A stretch of DNA of 44,030 bases from Gammaproteobacteria bacterium. Its GTDB lineage: Bacteria > Pseudomonadota > Gammaproteobacteria > Pseudomonadales > Azotimanducaceae. This document shows, one piece after another, positions 8,568-16,861 of the stretch (its first letter is position 1; each line of letters begins with the position of its first letter). Location: NCBI GenBank assembly GCA_030425195.1, contig JAUIAV010000028.1, positions 1 to 44,030 on the forward strand. Reading direction: 5' to 3'. The position numbers and the translations under genes are program-made. Below the pieces are notes generated by a model. The model was not told the DNA's origin. It did no database searches and saw nothing but the letters and a program-made list of their open reading frames with translations.

Positions 8568-9089
8568 ATGCAGTCAGCACAGAGCATCAGCCGGGCGCTC
8601 TACCGCATCGTATTCCGCGGCGGCACGCCCCAGCGGATCCAGTTTTCCCCCCAGCTGCTGATGACGGCCATCGGCATCGCCGTGGCCACGGCAGTGATCG
8701 CCGGCCGGTGGCTCTACGATCTCTCCGTCATCGAGATCGGACTGCTTCTGTTCACGGTGACGAGCGGGCTCTATATCGGCACGGCCCTGCTCACCCGGAC
8801 CGTGCCGCGGGCACGGCTGCGGCCCACCCTGCTGACCATCCTGCTGCTGCTCGCCGGCGCCGGACTCGTGCTGACGCTCCTGATACCGCTCAGACCCGCA
8901 GTCCCTGCAGTCGCTGCCACGGGCGGGCTGATCCTCCTCGCCGCCCTCCTGTCCGGCGCCACCAACGCCGTACATTTCGCCCGGGGAGGCTCGAGGCTGA
9001 ACGCGGCCCTGCTCACCCTGGCATTCACCGCGATTCTGGGCGCATTCTACGGCACGCTCCGCTGGCTGCTGGAAACCGTATTCTCCTGA
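8568..9089 (+). CDS. Five-segment integral membrane protein of unknown function
   Basis: The 173-residue protein has about five hydrophobic segments: LLMTAIGIAVATAVIAG, IGLLLFTVTSGLYIG, TLLTILLLLAGAGLVLTLL, VAATGGLILLAALLSGA and LLTLAFTAILGAFYG. There are few charged residues in between and no recognisable motif. GGGAGG just before the ATG supports the start. The next gene, an M56-like membrane protein, begins 3 bp after its stop, so the two are surely cotranscribed and may form a membrane pair. I do not recognise a family. Confidence 0.8.
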   Translation: MQSAQSISRALYRIVFRGGTPQRIQFSPQLLMTAIGIAVATAVIAGRWLYDLSVIEIGLLLFTVTSGLYIGTALLTRTVPRARLRPTLLTILLLLAGAGLVLTLLIPLRPAVPAVAATGGLILLAALLSGATNAVHFARGGSRLNAALLTLAFTAILGAFYGTLRWLLETVFS

Positions 9090-9092
9090 GTC

Positions 9093-10262
9093 ATGGAAAC
9101 ACTGCTGAACCTTCCGCAGAACACGCTGCTCGACATCATCGGCCTGCTCGACGCCATGCCCGATGGTGCCCGGGCGGCGCTGTCCGCCCTGCTGCTGGTC
9201 GCCTTTCTGCGGTTGTTCGAACGCAGGATTCCCGGCAACGAGATTCAGTACGGTCAGTCCTTCCGGAAAAGTGCACTGGCGGCACTCATCGTCATCCCCG
9301 CGTTCGTGTACGGGGTCCCGGCAAGCCGCATGACCGTCTTCGTCGAAGAGCTGCAGCCTGCCGGGTCGCACCTGCACCCGGCCTGGGTCTGGATTCTGGC
9401 GATCTGGCTGGCCGGAGCAGCGGCTTCGCTGCTTGCCCTGCTCCGTTCCGAGATAGCCGCCAGGCGGGAAGCCGGGACGTTGCCCGCCATCGACGACGGC
9501 AAGCTGGAGGCGCGGCTGGCACACTGGTGCCGTCGCCTTGGAACGGAGCGCGACATCGCTCTGGTGGAAACCGCCGGAACCGCGCCCAGGTTCTTCGCCT
9601 GTGGTGACCGGGTCGCGCTGCCGGCCGCTGCCCGCCACTGGCCCGGCAACCTGCAGGACGTGCTTCTGATCACGGCGCTGGCACATCTGAAACGGCACCA
9701 CCAGCGCTGGTACCTGATCGGCGGGATCATGAACGCCCTCTACTGGCCCATCCCGTGGGTGCAGACACTGACGTCTCATCTGATCCTGGATTTTCAGCGC
9801 GCGGCCGACGCGCTTGCGGAGTCCTGCTATCGGGATCGCCTGGGCTACGACCGTGCACTCCGCCAGCTGGCTGCGCGGCTCGCACCGGCGGGTTCCGGCG
9901 CACGCCAGGAGAATCCCGACCCTTCCGCCCGTCCGGTCCGGATGATCGGGCGCCTACAACACTACGTCCGCGCGCTCACCGCGCTGCTGAATCCCCGGGC
10001 GGAACCGGACTGGCCGCTCGGACAGCTGCTCGAGGCGCGGAGCACGGAGGACAAGCTCACCTGGACCGATCCCTACGACAAGGTCGTGCTGTTCGTCGGC
10101 CAGGCCGTGTTCTTCGCCTTTCTTCTGACCGGCGCCACGCTGAAGGAAAGACCCCCCGAGGTGGACTACGAGTACTCCCTGCCATTCGAACTCTTCTGGA
10201 AGGAAAATTTCCATCGCAACCTGGAGCTCCAGGAAAAAGTTCAGCCCATGCCCGGATCCTGA
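9093..10262 (+). CDS. M56 (BlaR1-like) peptidase homologue lacking the zinc-binding motif
   Basis: Hydrophobic segments lie near residues 28-41, 60-76 and 97-117, and one is C-terminal (KVVLFVGQAVFFAFLLTGA). The middle matches the M56 layout: a short VALPAAARHW strand, then LLITALAHLKRHHQRW followed by NALYWPIPWV and FQRAADALAESCYRDRLGYDRALRQL. In active M56 enzymes the equivalent stretch is HELxH and then a downstream E before ACD or AAD. Here HE is T194-A195 (only His198 is kept) and the downstream Glu is Gln235, so zinc binding and proteolysis are probably lost. There is no BlaI-type repressor gene nearby. The homology is my reading of motif order and spacing, not a search result. Confidence 0.6.
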   Translation: METLLNLPQNTLLDIIGLLDAMPDGARAALSALLLVAFLRLFERRIPGNEIQYGQSFRKSALAALIVIPAFVYGVPASRMTVFVEELQPAGSHLHPAWVWILAIWLAGAAASLLALLRSEIAARREAGTLPAIDDGKLEARLAHWCRRLGTERDIALVETAGTAPRFFACGDRVALPAAARHWPGNLQDVLLITALAHLKRHHQRWYLIGGIMNALYWPIPWVQTLTSHLILDFQRAADALAESCYRDRLGYDRALRQLAARLAPAGSGARQENPDPSARPVRMIGRLQHYVRALTALLNPRAEPDWPLGQLLEARSTEDKLTWTDPYDKVVLFVGQAVFFAFLLTGATLKERPPEVDYEYSLPFELFWKENFHRNLELQEKVQPMPGS

Positions 10263-10337
10263 GGGCAACTACGTATAGCCGCGCATCGGAGCGCCCCTGA
10301 AAATGGCCGTTTATCCAGATGCAGTGATAGGACAGAC

Positions 10338-10820
10338 ATGCTCAAAGAGGTCAGCGGAGACATCCTCCTTTCCGGCGCTCAGGTCATCGCTCACGGGGTC
10401 GCCCCGGCGGACAATTTCAATCAGGGCCTTGCGCTCAGTCTCCGTGAGCAGTACCCGGCCATGGCCAAGGATTTCCGGCACTACTGTCAGGTCAGCCACC
10501 CGAAGGCGGGGGAGATCTGGACCTGGGCCGGTGCGGACGGACGCCGGATCGTCAACCTCATGGTCCAGGAGGAAGCGCCGAGCAGGCAGAGCCGTCCCGG
10601 CAAGGCCACCACTCATACGGTGAACGGGGCCTTGCGGGAACTGCGACACCTGATCGAGCAGGAGGGATTCGAATCTCTCGCTCTGCCCCGACTGGCGACC
10701 GGCGTCGGTGGTCTGGACTGGGCGGAAGTCGCCCCGCTCATCGACAATCACCTGGGAGATCTGGACATCCCCGTCTACCTCTACACGACGTTCACGCCCG
10801 GCGAGAAAGCCGAGGAATAA
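10338..10820 (+). CDS. Macrodomain protein (Appr-1''-p/ADP-ribose hydrolase-like)
   Basis: This is a single-domain 160-residue macrodomain: EVSGDILLSGAQVIAHGVAP at the start (where many members have NcVN), a central GEIWTWAGADGRRIVNLMVQE strand pair, ALRELRHLIEQEGFESLALPRLATGVGGLDW, and IPVYLYTTF at the end. The LPRLATGVGGLDW loop matches the phosphate loop of TARG1/ALC1-like macrodomains that remove ADP-ribose or process O-acetyl-ADP-ribose and Appr-1''-phosphate. AGGACAGAC before the ATG supports the start. No ADP-ribosyltransferase or toxin partner is adjacent, so a housekeeping role is more likely than a toxin-antitoxin role. Confidence 0.85.
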   Translation: MLKEVSGDILLSGAQVIAHGVAPADNFNQGLALSLREQYPAMAKDFRHYCQVSHPKAGEIWTWAGADGRRIVNLMVQEEAPSRQSRPGKATTHTVNGALRELRHLIEQEGFESLALPRLATGVGGLDWAEVAPLIDNHLGDLDIPVYLYTTFTPGEKAEE

Positions 10821-10888
10821 CCCGCACAAGCGCCCCGGCTGACTGGCGAGCATCCGGGCGATCCCCCATACTCCGGAGCTTCAGCAGC

Positions 10889-13800
10889 ATGGGGGATGGA
10901 ATGAAGAGAGCGATCCGGTGTGCGTTGGCCGGTATGTTTTTCATCGGCTGGCTCGGAGGCTGCACAGATGCGCCGGCCGAGCAGGATTCGGCACCAGCCC
11001 CGACCGAGGAAGCCGCACCCCCTGCAGCCGCCATCCCGGAACCGGAACCGGCTCCGGCTCCGGCTCCGAACGGCAAAACGGCAGTCACCGTCAGCGAAGG
11101 CACCAATCTGTCCTTTGCGCTGAGTCCGGATGGCCAGTCTCTCGTGATCAGTGTCCAGGGCGTGCTGTTCCACCTGCCCGTCTCGGGCGGTGTCGCAACC
11201 CTGCTCACCGACTACTACCAGGACGCCAGGGAACCGGACTGGAACGCCGACGGCAGCCTGATCGTCTATCAGGGGTACCGGGCGGGAAACTGGGACCTCT
11301 GGACGCTGCCCGCTGCCGGAGGCGATCCGCTGCCGCTCACCAGCGACCCTTTCGACGACCGCGAACCTGACGTTTCACCCGGCGGAGGCGAGATCGCGTT
11401 TTCCTCGGATCGAAGCGGTAACTACGACATCTGGCTGCTGTCCGTCGCCGACGGCAGTCTGACCCAGGTCACCTTCACCCCGGAGAACGAGTCCGGACCG
11501 GCCTGGTCGCCCGACGGAAACGAGATCACCTACAGCGTTGCGGTCGATCGGGGCAATTCGGAAGTCCGGACCACCAGCCTGATCACCCGCGAGACGGTAA
11601 CGCTCGCCAGCGAGGCCGGCACTCTGTACGGGGTGACATGGCATCCGTCAGGAGATCGGCTCACCTATCAGGTCGCCACACCCGGCAGCACCCGGCTGAT
11701 GTCGCTGGCACCGACGACGGGCACCACCCGGGTACTCAGCCAGCCGGACGACGACGTCTTCCCCTTCAGAGCCGCCTGGGCCGCAGACGGCAGCCTCCTG
11801 TATGCCGCGAACGGCCTCATCAACCGCCAGACGGCCGATGGATCCCGCGCTCCCGTACCCTTCGAAGCCACCTTCGAGCTCGACCGGCCGGAGTATGAGC
11901 GCCGCCGCCGGGATCACGACGACGTCGAGCCGAGACGTGCGCTCGGGCTCGCCCAGCCGGTGATTTCACCCGACGGTGCCCAGATCGCCTTCAGCGCGCT
12001 GGGCGATCTCTGGCTGTGGTCGCCGGATAGCGACAGCCTCACGAACATGACCCGCAGCCCCTTCGCCGAGCGTTCCCCCCGTTTTTCGCCGGACGGCAAC
12101 CGGATCGCCTACATTTCCGACCAGCCCGTCAATGGCAGAACCGGTGCCGGGCTCTGGATTTACGACATCGCGCAGGCCGCTCACACCCGCGTGGATCTGC
12201 CTGCTTCCGACGTCTCCGCACCGGCGTGGTCGCCGGACGGCAGATCCGTGGCGCTGTTCGCCAGCATTGCCGGCAGCCCGCTCGCCAGCCAGCTGACCAT
12301 CGCCGATCTGGAAGACGGCAGCCTCACTCCCGTGCACACACCCATACCCGCGCAGGGCATTTCCTGGAGCAGCGATGGCGCGTTCATCGCCACCACGGAG
12401 CTCGCGCCCTACTCCACCCGGTTCCGTGAAGGTCTCTACCAGATGATCGTCAGCTCCCCGGCCACGGGCGAGCTCTATCGGGTGGAGCCGGTTGCTCACA
12501 AGAGCATGAGCAGCGTGGCGCTGACCCCCGTCGGCCAGGCCATGACCTACGTCCAGGACGGGCAGCTCTGGCGTCAGGGCCTGACCGAAGACTTCCAGCC
12601 CGCGGGCTACCCGGAACCGCTCACCGCCGGCCTCACCGATGCGCCGAGCTGGAGCAGCGGCGGTCAGTACCTGGTGTACATGAGCGCGGATCGCATGATG
12701 CGCCTGAACATCGATACCGGCGCCGCGGAAGACGTCACGCCGACCATCGAGTGGACACCGTCGAAACTGACGGCGAACTGGACCCTGAAGATCGGCAGAC
12801 TGTTCGACGGCATCGGTGACCGCTATATCAACAACGCGCTGATCACCATCGAAGGCAATCGTATCGCCAGCATCCAGGCGGATGCGGTCGACGCAACCGC
12901 GGATCTGGACCACTCCGATCTCACCGCCTTTCCCGGTCTGTTCGAGATGCACGCCCACATGGGCGAGATCAGCGAGCCTCAGGGCCGCGCCTGGCTCGCC
13001 TGGGGCGTGACCAGCGTCCGGGATCCGGGCTCGGAGCCGTACGTGGCCAAGGAACGCCAGGAAATATGGGACAGCGGCATCTTTCCCGGGCCCCGGACTC
13101 AGGTGACCGGTTATCTGGCGGATGGCAATCGCGTCTACTACTCGGTGGCGGAAGGCATCGGCTCGGACGTGCATCTGGACAGGGCCCTCGATCGGGCCCG
13201 CCGCCTGGAACTCGACTTCATCAAGACCTACGTACGCCTGCCCGATCACCGTCAGGAGCGCGTCGTGGAGTTCGCCCACGAGAACGGCATCCCGGTCTCT
13301 TCCCATGAGCTGTTCCCGGCCGTGGCTTACGGCATGGATCATGTGGAGCACATCGGCGGCACCAGCCGGAGGGGCTACCAGCCCAAGACGTCCGGCCTCG
13401 GTCGCAGCTACAACGATGTGATCCGGCTGCTGTCGGAATCCGGCATGGGGATCACGCCTACTGCCGTGCTGCCCGGCTACGCGGTGGTCGCCGCGGAAGA
13501 CGCGGATCTCTATGCAACACCACAATTCGATCACTTCTACGGATCGAGCGGCCGACAGGCTGCCGCGATGATCTCACGCATGTTCGGGCCGGGAGCGGCC
13601 AGCACGGCTGCCAACAACGGCCGGCTGGTGAAAGCCCTCATGGACGAGGACGCCCTGGTGGTGAGCGGCACCGACGCGCCCTTTGTCCCCTACGGCGCCG
13701 GACTGCATGCGGAGCTCAGACTCTATGCCCGCGCGGGTCTGACCCCCGCGCAGATTCTGAAAACCGCCACCGTGAATGCTGCCCGGGCTTCGGGCGTGGA

Positions 13801-13969
13801 TCACGACATCGGTACGCTGACATCCGGCATGATCGCCGACATGGTGGTGGTGGACGGTGATCCGCTGGCGGACATCGCCGATGCGGACAACGTGGTCATG
13901 ACGATCAAGAACGGCCGCGTCTACCGCCTGGAAGCGCTCCTGAGCGCACCGGAATCCGCGCCGGAGTAA
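10889..13969 (+). CDS. TolB-like beta-propeller/amidohydrolase fusion lipoprotein
   Basis: A lipoprotein signal peptide (KRAIRC, hydrophobic run, WLGGC) is followed by a Pro-Glu/Ala linker encoded by hexamer repeats. Next come about 600 residues of PD40/TolB-type propeller repeats, each with a W-SPDG-like turn. The C-terminal part is a metal-dependent hydrolase: HAHMG near residue 688, Lys in DFIKTYVRLP (candidate carboxylated metal ligand), His in VSSHEL and in VEHIGG, and the catalytic Asp in SGTDAP near residue 928. It ends in the SGMIADMVVVDGDPL beta-sandwich. This matches the prolidase/imidazolonepropionase-like amidohydrolases with an N-terminal propeller that are common in gammaproteobacteria. 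It likely hydrolyses a peptide or amide in the periplasm. An in-frame ATG at 10901, just after GGGGGATGGA, is an alternative start. Confidence 0.88.
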   Translation: MGDGMKRAIRCALAGMFFIGWLGGCTDAPAEQDSAPAPTEEAAPPAAAIPEPEPAPAPAPNGKTAVTVSEGTNLSFALSPDGQSLVISVQGVLFHLPVSGGVATLLTDYYQDAREPDWNADGSLIVYQGYRAGNWDLWTLPAAGGDPLPLTSDPFDDREPDVSPGGGEIAFSSDRSGNYDIWLLSVADGSLTQVTFTPENESGPAWSPDGNEITYSVAVDRGNSEVRTTSLITRETVTLASEAGTLYGVTWHPSGDRLTYQVATPGSTRLMSLAPTTGTTRVLSQPDDDVFPFRAAWAADGSLLYAANGLINRQTADGSRAPVPFEATFELDRPEYERRRRDHDDVEPRRALGLAQPVISPDGAQIAFSALGDLWLWSPDSDSLTNMTRSPFAERSPRFSPDGNRIAYISDQPVNGRTGAGLWIYDIAQAAHTRVDLPASDVSAPAWSPDGRSVALFASIAGSPLASQLTIADLEDGSLTPVHTPIPAQGISWSSDGAFIATTELAPYSTRFREGLYQMIVSSPATGELYRVEPVAHKSMSSVALTPVGQAMTYVQDGQLWRQGLTEDFQPAGYPEPLTAGLTDAPSWSSGGQYLVYMSADRMMRLNIDTGAAEDVTPTIEWTPSKLTANWTLKIGRLFDGIGDRYINNALITIEGNRIASIQADAVDATADLDHSDLTAFPGLFEMHAHMGEISEPQGRAWLAWGVTSVRDPGSEPYVAKERQEIWDSGIFPGPRTQVTGYLADGNRVYYSVAEGIGSDVHLDRALDRARRLELDFIKTYVRLPDHRQERVVEFAHENGIPVSSHELFPAVAYGMDHVEHIGGTSRRGYQPKTSGLGRSYNDVIRLLSESGMGITPTAVLPGYAVVAAEDADLYATPQFDHFYGSSGRQAAAMISRMFGPGAASTAANNGRLVKALMDEDALVVSGTDAPFVPYGAGLHAELRLYARAGLTPAQILKTATVNAARASGVDHDIGTLTSGMIADMVVVDGDPLADIADADNVVMTIKNGRVYRLEALLSAPESAPE

Positions 13970-13987
13970 CCGGGGACCCGGACTTCC

Positions 13988-14026
13988 GGCTCAGTCTTCA
14001 GGCTCAGTCTTCAGGCTCAGTCTTCA
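13988..14026. repeat. Three tandem 13-bp repeats across the soxD stop codon
   Basis: The unit GGCTCAGTCTTCA is present three times without spacers. On the minus strand it reads TGAAGACTGAGCC, and the copy nearest the gene supplies the final Glu-Asp codons and the TGA stop. The repeats therefore multiply the last codons and stop signal, which suggests slippage duplication of the gene's end. Confidence 0.9.
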
Positions 14027-14559
14027 GGCCATGCCCAGCTGAAGCCCCCGCTGTTCGGCATCTGAACGGCGGGGAGTGTTTCAGCATCGAGCACCCGATC
14101 CCGCTCGATGATGCCGTTCTCCGCGAGCAGATAGGCGGTCACCGCATAGACTTCATCCGTGCTCAGACTGCCCGGCAGATGGTAGGGCATCGCCCGGCGC
14201 ACGTAGTCGAACACGGTGGTGGCATAGGGCCAGTAACTCCCGATGGTCTTCACCGGCTGGGCGGTCGCCAGCGAACCGATGCCGCCGGCCAGGCGATCGT
14301 TCGGCCCGCCCTGCCCACCGTCCCCATGACAGATCCGGCACTCGCGCTGATACACGTCGAGCCCCTGGTGCGCATCACCGGATCCGGCAGGCAGGCCGCG
14401 CCCGTCCGGCATGACGACGAGGTCCACCGCAGCCACTTCGCTATCGCTCAATGGCACTCCGAGACCGGGAGATTCTGCAGCCTGCGCCTGTCCAAACGCC
14501 GCCATCATCAGTGCGGCCACCATCAGTGAAGGCGCCATCCACCGCTTATACATAAACAT
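14017..14559 (-). CDS. soxD: SoxD/SorB-like c-type cytochrome subunit of sulfite dehydrogenase
   Basis: A signal peptide (KRWMAPSLMVAALMMAAFGQAQA) exports the protein. One haem c site, CRICH, lies at about residues 74-78, and MPYHLPGSLSTDEVYAVTAYLLAENGII supplies the probable Met axial ligand and is a very typical SoxD/SorB signature. It has one haem and about 180 residues, shorter than the dihaem SoxD of Paracoccus. Its start overlaps the end of the molybdoenzyme gene by 14 bases, so the subunits are translationally coupled. It should pass electrons from the molybdenum centre to the respiratory chain. The symbol is by resemblance; it could equally be named sorB. Confidence 0.82.
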   Translation of the reverse strand: MFMYKRWMAPSLMVAALMMAAFGQAQAAESPGLGVPLSDSEVAAVDLVVMPDGRGLPAGSGDAHQGLDVYQRECRICHGDGGQGGPNDRLAGGIGSLATAQPVKTIGSYWPYATTVFDYVRRAMPYHLPGSLSTDEVYAVTAYLLAENGIIERDRVLDAETLPAVQMPNSGGFSWAWPED

Positions 14560-15814
14560 TGCGCGAGGCGCCCTCGGGGTTCACGGCCCAGGCCTGCATG
14601 CCGTTGTAGTGATAGAAGGACTCCGGCGCCCGTCCGGCCATTGCCGATGCCCGGGTCGGCTGAACGGCCCCCGTCTCATCAACCGCCCGGGAGAGCAGCG
14701 TGGCCGGCCCACCATCCCACTGCCAGGCTGCCCGGAAGCGGGTCAGGCAACGGGACAGCACATGCTCATCGAGCGCGGCTTCCGCCCAGCTGACACCGCC
14801 GTCGGCGGAGACTTCCACGCTGCGGATCCGGCCCCGGCCCGACCAGGCAACGCCGCTGATCTGATAGACCCCCGGCCCGGCGAGCGCCAGACCCGGGGAG
14901 GGAGAGGTGATCACCGACTTCACGCCCATGGGGAAGGTGAACAGCCGGGCCTGCCCATCGGCATCCAGATCGGAGTACTTCGAGGTTTCGTCTTTGGCCA
15001 TGGCCGGTGCATCGGTCACTTTGAGCGTCCGGAGCCACTTCACGCTGGCGTTACCTTCCCAGCCCGGCAGGAAGAGGCGCATGGGGTAGCCGTTGCTCGG
15101 CCGAAGCCGCTCGCCGTTCTGGTACAGCGCGACGATGGCATCGTCGAGAATCTTCTCGAGTGGAACGCTGCGGCTCATGGCGGCCGCGTCGGCACCGGCG
15201 GCCACCACCCATTTCCCTTCCGGTTTCAGACCCGCCTCCTCGAGCAGCACACCCAGCGGTACGCCGCCCCACTCGCTGGCGGAAATCAGCCCATGAATGC
15301 TGGCACAGTTTCCGTCCACCGGCTCCGGGGCAGTCAGAGCCCCGCTGTTGCCCGAGCACTCCAGAAACTGAATGCGGGAGACCTGCGGATACCGATCCAG
15401 CGTCTCGGCATCGAAGGACAGCGGCCGGTCCACCAGGCCGTGAATCACCAGCCGGTGACGATCCGGATCGATCTCCGGAATTCCGGAGTGATGCCGTTCG
15501 AAATGCAGCCGGCTCGGCGTGATGATGCCGTCCAGGTGCTGCAGTGGTGTCCGGGAAACGCCTGCGCCGGTGGTGCCCGGTTGAGAGCCGACGGGCGCGC
15601 GTACCACGTGGTCCTCGAAGGGCGATGGCGCGCCGCTCTCGCCCATGCCGGTGCCCGGCGTGCGCATCCAGGGCGGCCGCTGAGGTTCAGCACCCACCCG
15701 GCCGGCCACCAGCATGGCGGCACCGGCACCCAGTCCGGTTCTGAGAAACAGACGCCGGTGCAGAAGGCCGTTTCCAGCCACCGGTATCAGGTCTGATTGA
15801 TCGGGTTTGCTCAT
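14546..15814 (-). CDS. soxC: SoxC/SorA-like molybdenum sulfite dehydrogenase catalytic subunit
   Basis: A Tat signal with twin Arg (HRRLFLR, about residues 19-25) and a hydrophobic run ending VAGRVGA sends the folded molybdoprotein to the periplasm. The sulfite-oxidase molybdopterin domain has the Mo-ligand Cys at about 153 in FLECSGNSG, HHSGIPEIDP before it and GYPMRLFLPGWEG later. A C-terminal dimerisation domain (ISGVAWSGRGRIRSVEVSADGG) and the SoxC-like end FYHYNGMQAWAVNPEG complete it. The frame is open to 15883, but an ATG at 15814 with GGGAGGAATC upstream is a clear start (422 residues). With the cytochrome gene it forms a sulfite or sulfane-sulfur dehydrogenase. No soxXYZAB genes are in the window, so it may work alone in sulfite detoxification. 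Confidence 0.88.
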   Translation of the reverse strand: MSKPDQSDLIPVAGNGLLHRRLFLRTGLGAGAAMLVAGRVGAEPQRPPWMRTPGTGMGESGAPSPFEDHVVRAPVGSQPGTTGAGVSRTPLQHLDGIITPSRLHFERHHSGIPEIDPDRHRLVIHGLVDRPLSFDAETLDRYPQVSRIQFLECSGNSGALTAPEPVDGNCASIHGLISASEWGGVPLGVLLEEAGLKPEGKWVVAAGADAAAMSRSVPLEKILDDAIVALYQNGERLRPSNGYPMRLFLPGWEGNASVKWLRTLKVTDAPAMAKDETSKYSDLDADGQARLFTFPMGVKSVITSPSPGLALAGPGVYQISGVAWSGRGRIRSVEVSADGGVSWAEAALDEHVLSRCLTRFRAAWQWDGGPATLLSRAVDETGAVQPTRASAMAGRAPESFYHYNGMQAWAVNPEGASRNVYV

Positions 15815-15851
15815 GATTCCTCCCTCGCTGCTGATGGTGCCCGTCGGCCGC

Positions 15852-15882
15852 ACGGGTGACAAGCCGCGCCTGACGGGTGACA
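15852..15882. promoter_or_regulatory. Direct repeats in the soxC-MBL divergent promoter
   Basis: ACGGGTGACA occurs at 15852-15861 and again at 15873-15882, 21 bp apart (two helical turns), in the 95-bp gap between the divergent soxC-like and MBL-fold genes. This spacing suits a regulator binding on one DNA face. No regulator gene is adjacent. Function is inferred from position only. Confidence 0.3.
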
Positions 15883-15909
15883 CTGCCCGCTTTCCGGCAG
15901 AGGTTTCCT

Positions 15910-16860
15910 ATGAGCAGGATCGTGCTGACACTGGTGCTGTGCGCCGGACTCGCGATCTGGGCATTCGGTGAACGGCGCACGCTGATCATGCATGCGTTCG
16001 CTGCCACCGGATCCGGTGCGCCACCGCCTCTGCTGCCGGCACGGGATGAAGGTGCGTCGGTTCGCTGGGTGGACGACTATTTCACCGTCGAGCGCATCGC
16101 TGCCGACACCTTTGCCATCGGCGAGCCGCGCTACGCTCAACAGAACTACAGCTATCTGATCATCGGCAGTGATCGTGCCCTCCTGTTCGACGCCGGACCC
16201 GGAATCCGGGACATCCGAACGACGGCCGGGGCACTGACCGATCGGCCCATCGTCTTCCTGCCTTCCCACTTCCACTACGATCACGTGGGCAACGAGATCA
16301 CATTCGATGAAATCGCCGTCGTCGATCTGCCTCATATCCGCGATCGCGTGACCGCCGATGGGCGTCTGACGCTGCAGCCGATGGAACATCTGGGCGCTGC
16401 CGAAGGGATGCAGGCGCCGACCTGGCAGGTCGATCACTGGTGGGCACCCGGAACGCGCATCGAGCTGGGCGGGAGAACGCTGGAACTGATTTACACACCC
16501 GGGCACACCACCGATTCCGTGTCTCTGCTGGACGCCGCCAGCGGTATCCTGTTCAGCGGCGACTACCTTTATCCCGGCGATCTCTACGGCTTTCTGCCGA
16601 ACTCTTCCATGGCCGACTACCTGACGGCAGCCGAGGACCTGGTCGCAAGGCTGGACGACGACACCCGCTTTTTCGGTGCGCATCGGGTCGCACCCCCAGG
16701 GGCACCCCGACTCATGTTCCGTGATCTCGAAGCCCTTCGAGCGGGTCTGGTCGATATCCGGGATCGCCGCGTGAGCGGCACCGGTACCTGGCCCCGGGCG
16801 TTTCCCATCAACGACAGGCTCACCCTGCTGGCGGAGCCCCGCTGGCTGCAGCGGTGGTAA
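15910..16860 (+). CDS. Exported metallo-beta-lactamase-fold hydrolase
   Basis: The N terminus is a signal or anchor (SRIVLTLVLCAGLAIWAFG). The MBL fold follows, with the metal motif HFHYDH at about 120-125, the DAGPGIRD strand turn before it, YTPGHTTDS with the next metal His, and FSGDYLYPG with the bridging Asp. The substrate loops are not diagnostic: it could be a thioesterase, lactonase, persulfide dioxygenase-like or phosphodiesterase enzyme. The frame is open from a GTG at 15877, but the ATG at 15910 has AGAGG 7 nt upstream and starts right at the signal peptide. It is divergent from the sulfite dehydrogenase pair, so a sulfur-related role is possible but unproven. Confidence 0.85.
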   Translation: MSRIVLTLVLCAGLAIWAFGERRTLIMHAFAATGSGAPPPLLPARDEGASVRWVDDYFTVERIAADTFAIGEPRYAQQNYSYLIIGSDRALLFDAGPGIRDIRTTAGALTDRPIVFLPSHFHYDHVGNEITFDEIAVVDLPHIRDRVTADGRLTLQPMEHLGAAEGMQAPTWQVDHWWAPGTRIELGGRTLELIYTPGHTTDSVSLLDAASGILFSGDYLYPGDLYGFLPNSSMADYLTAAEDLVARLDDDTRFFGAHRVAPPGAPRLMFRDLEALRAGLVDIRDRRVSGTGTWPRAFPINDRLTLLAEPRWLQRW

Positions 16861-16861
16861 C

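Noticed and set aside
11966-13534. 522-codon minus-strand frame opposite the amidohydrolase gene
   Set aside because: Shadow frame; the plus strand has a full lipoprotein with propeller and metal-binding motifs.
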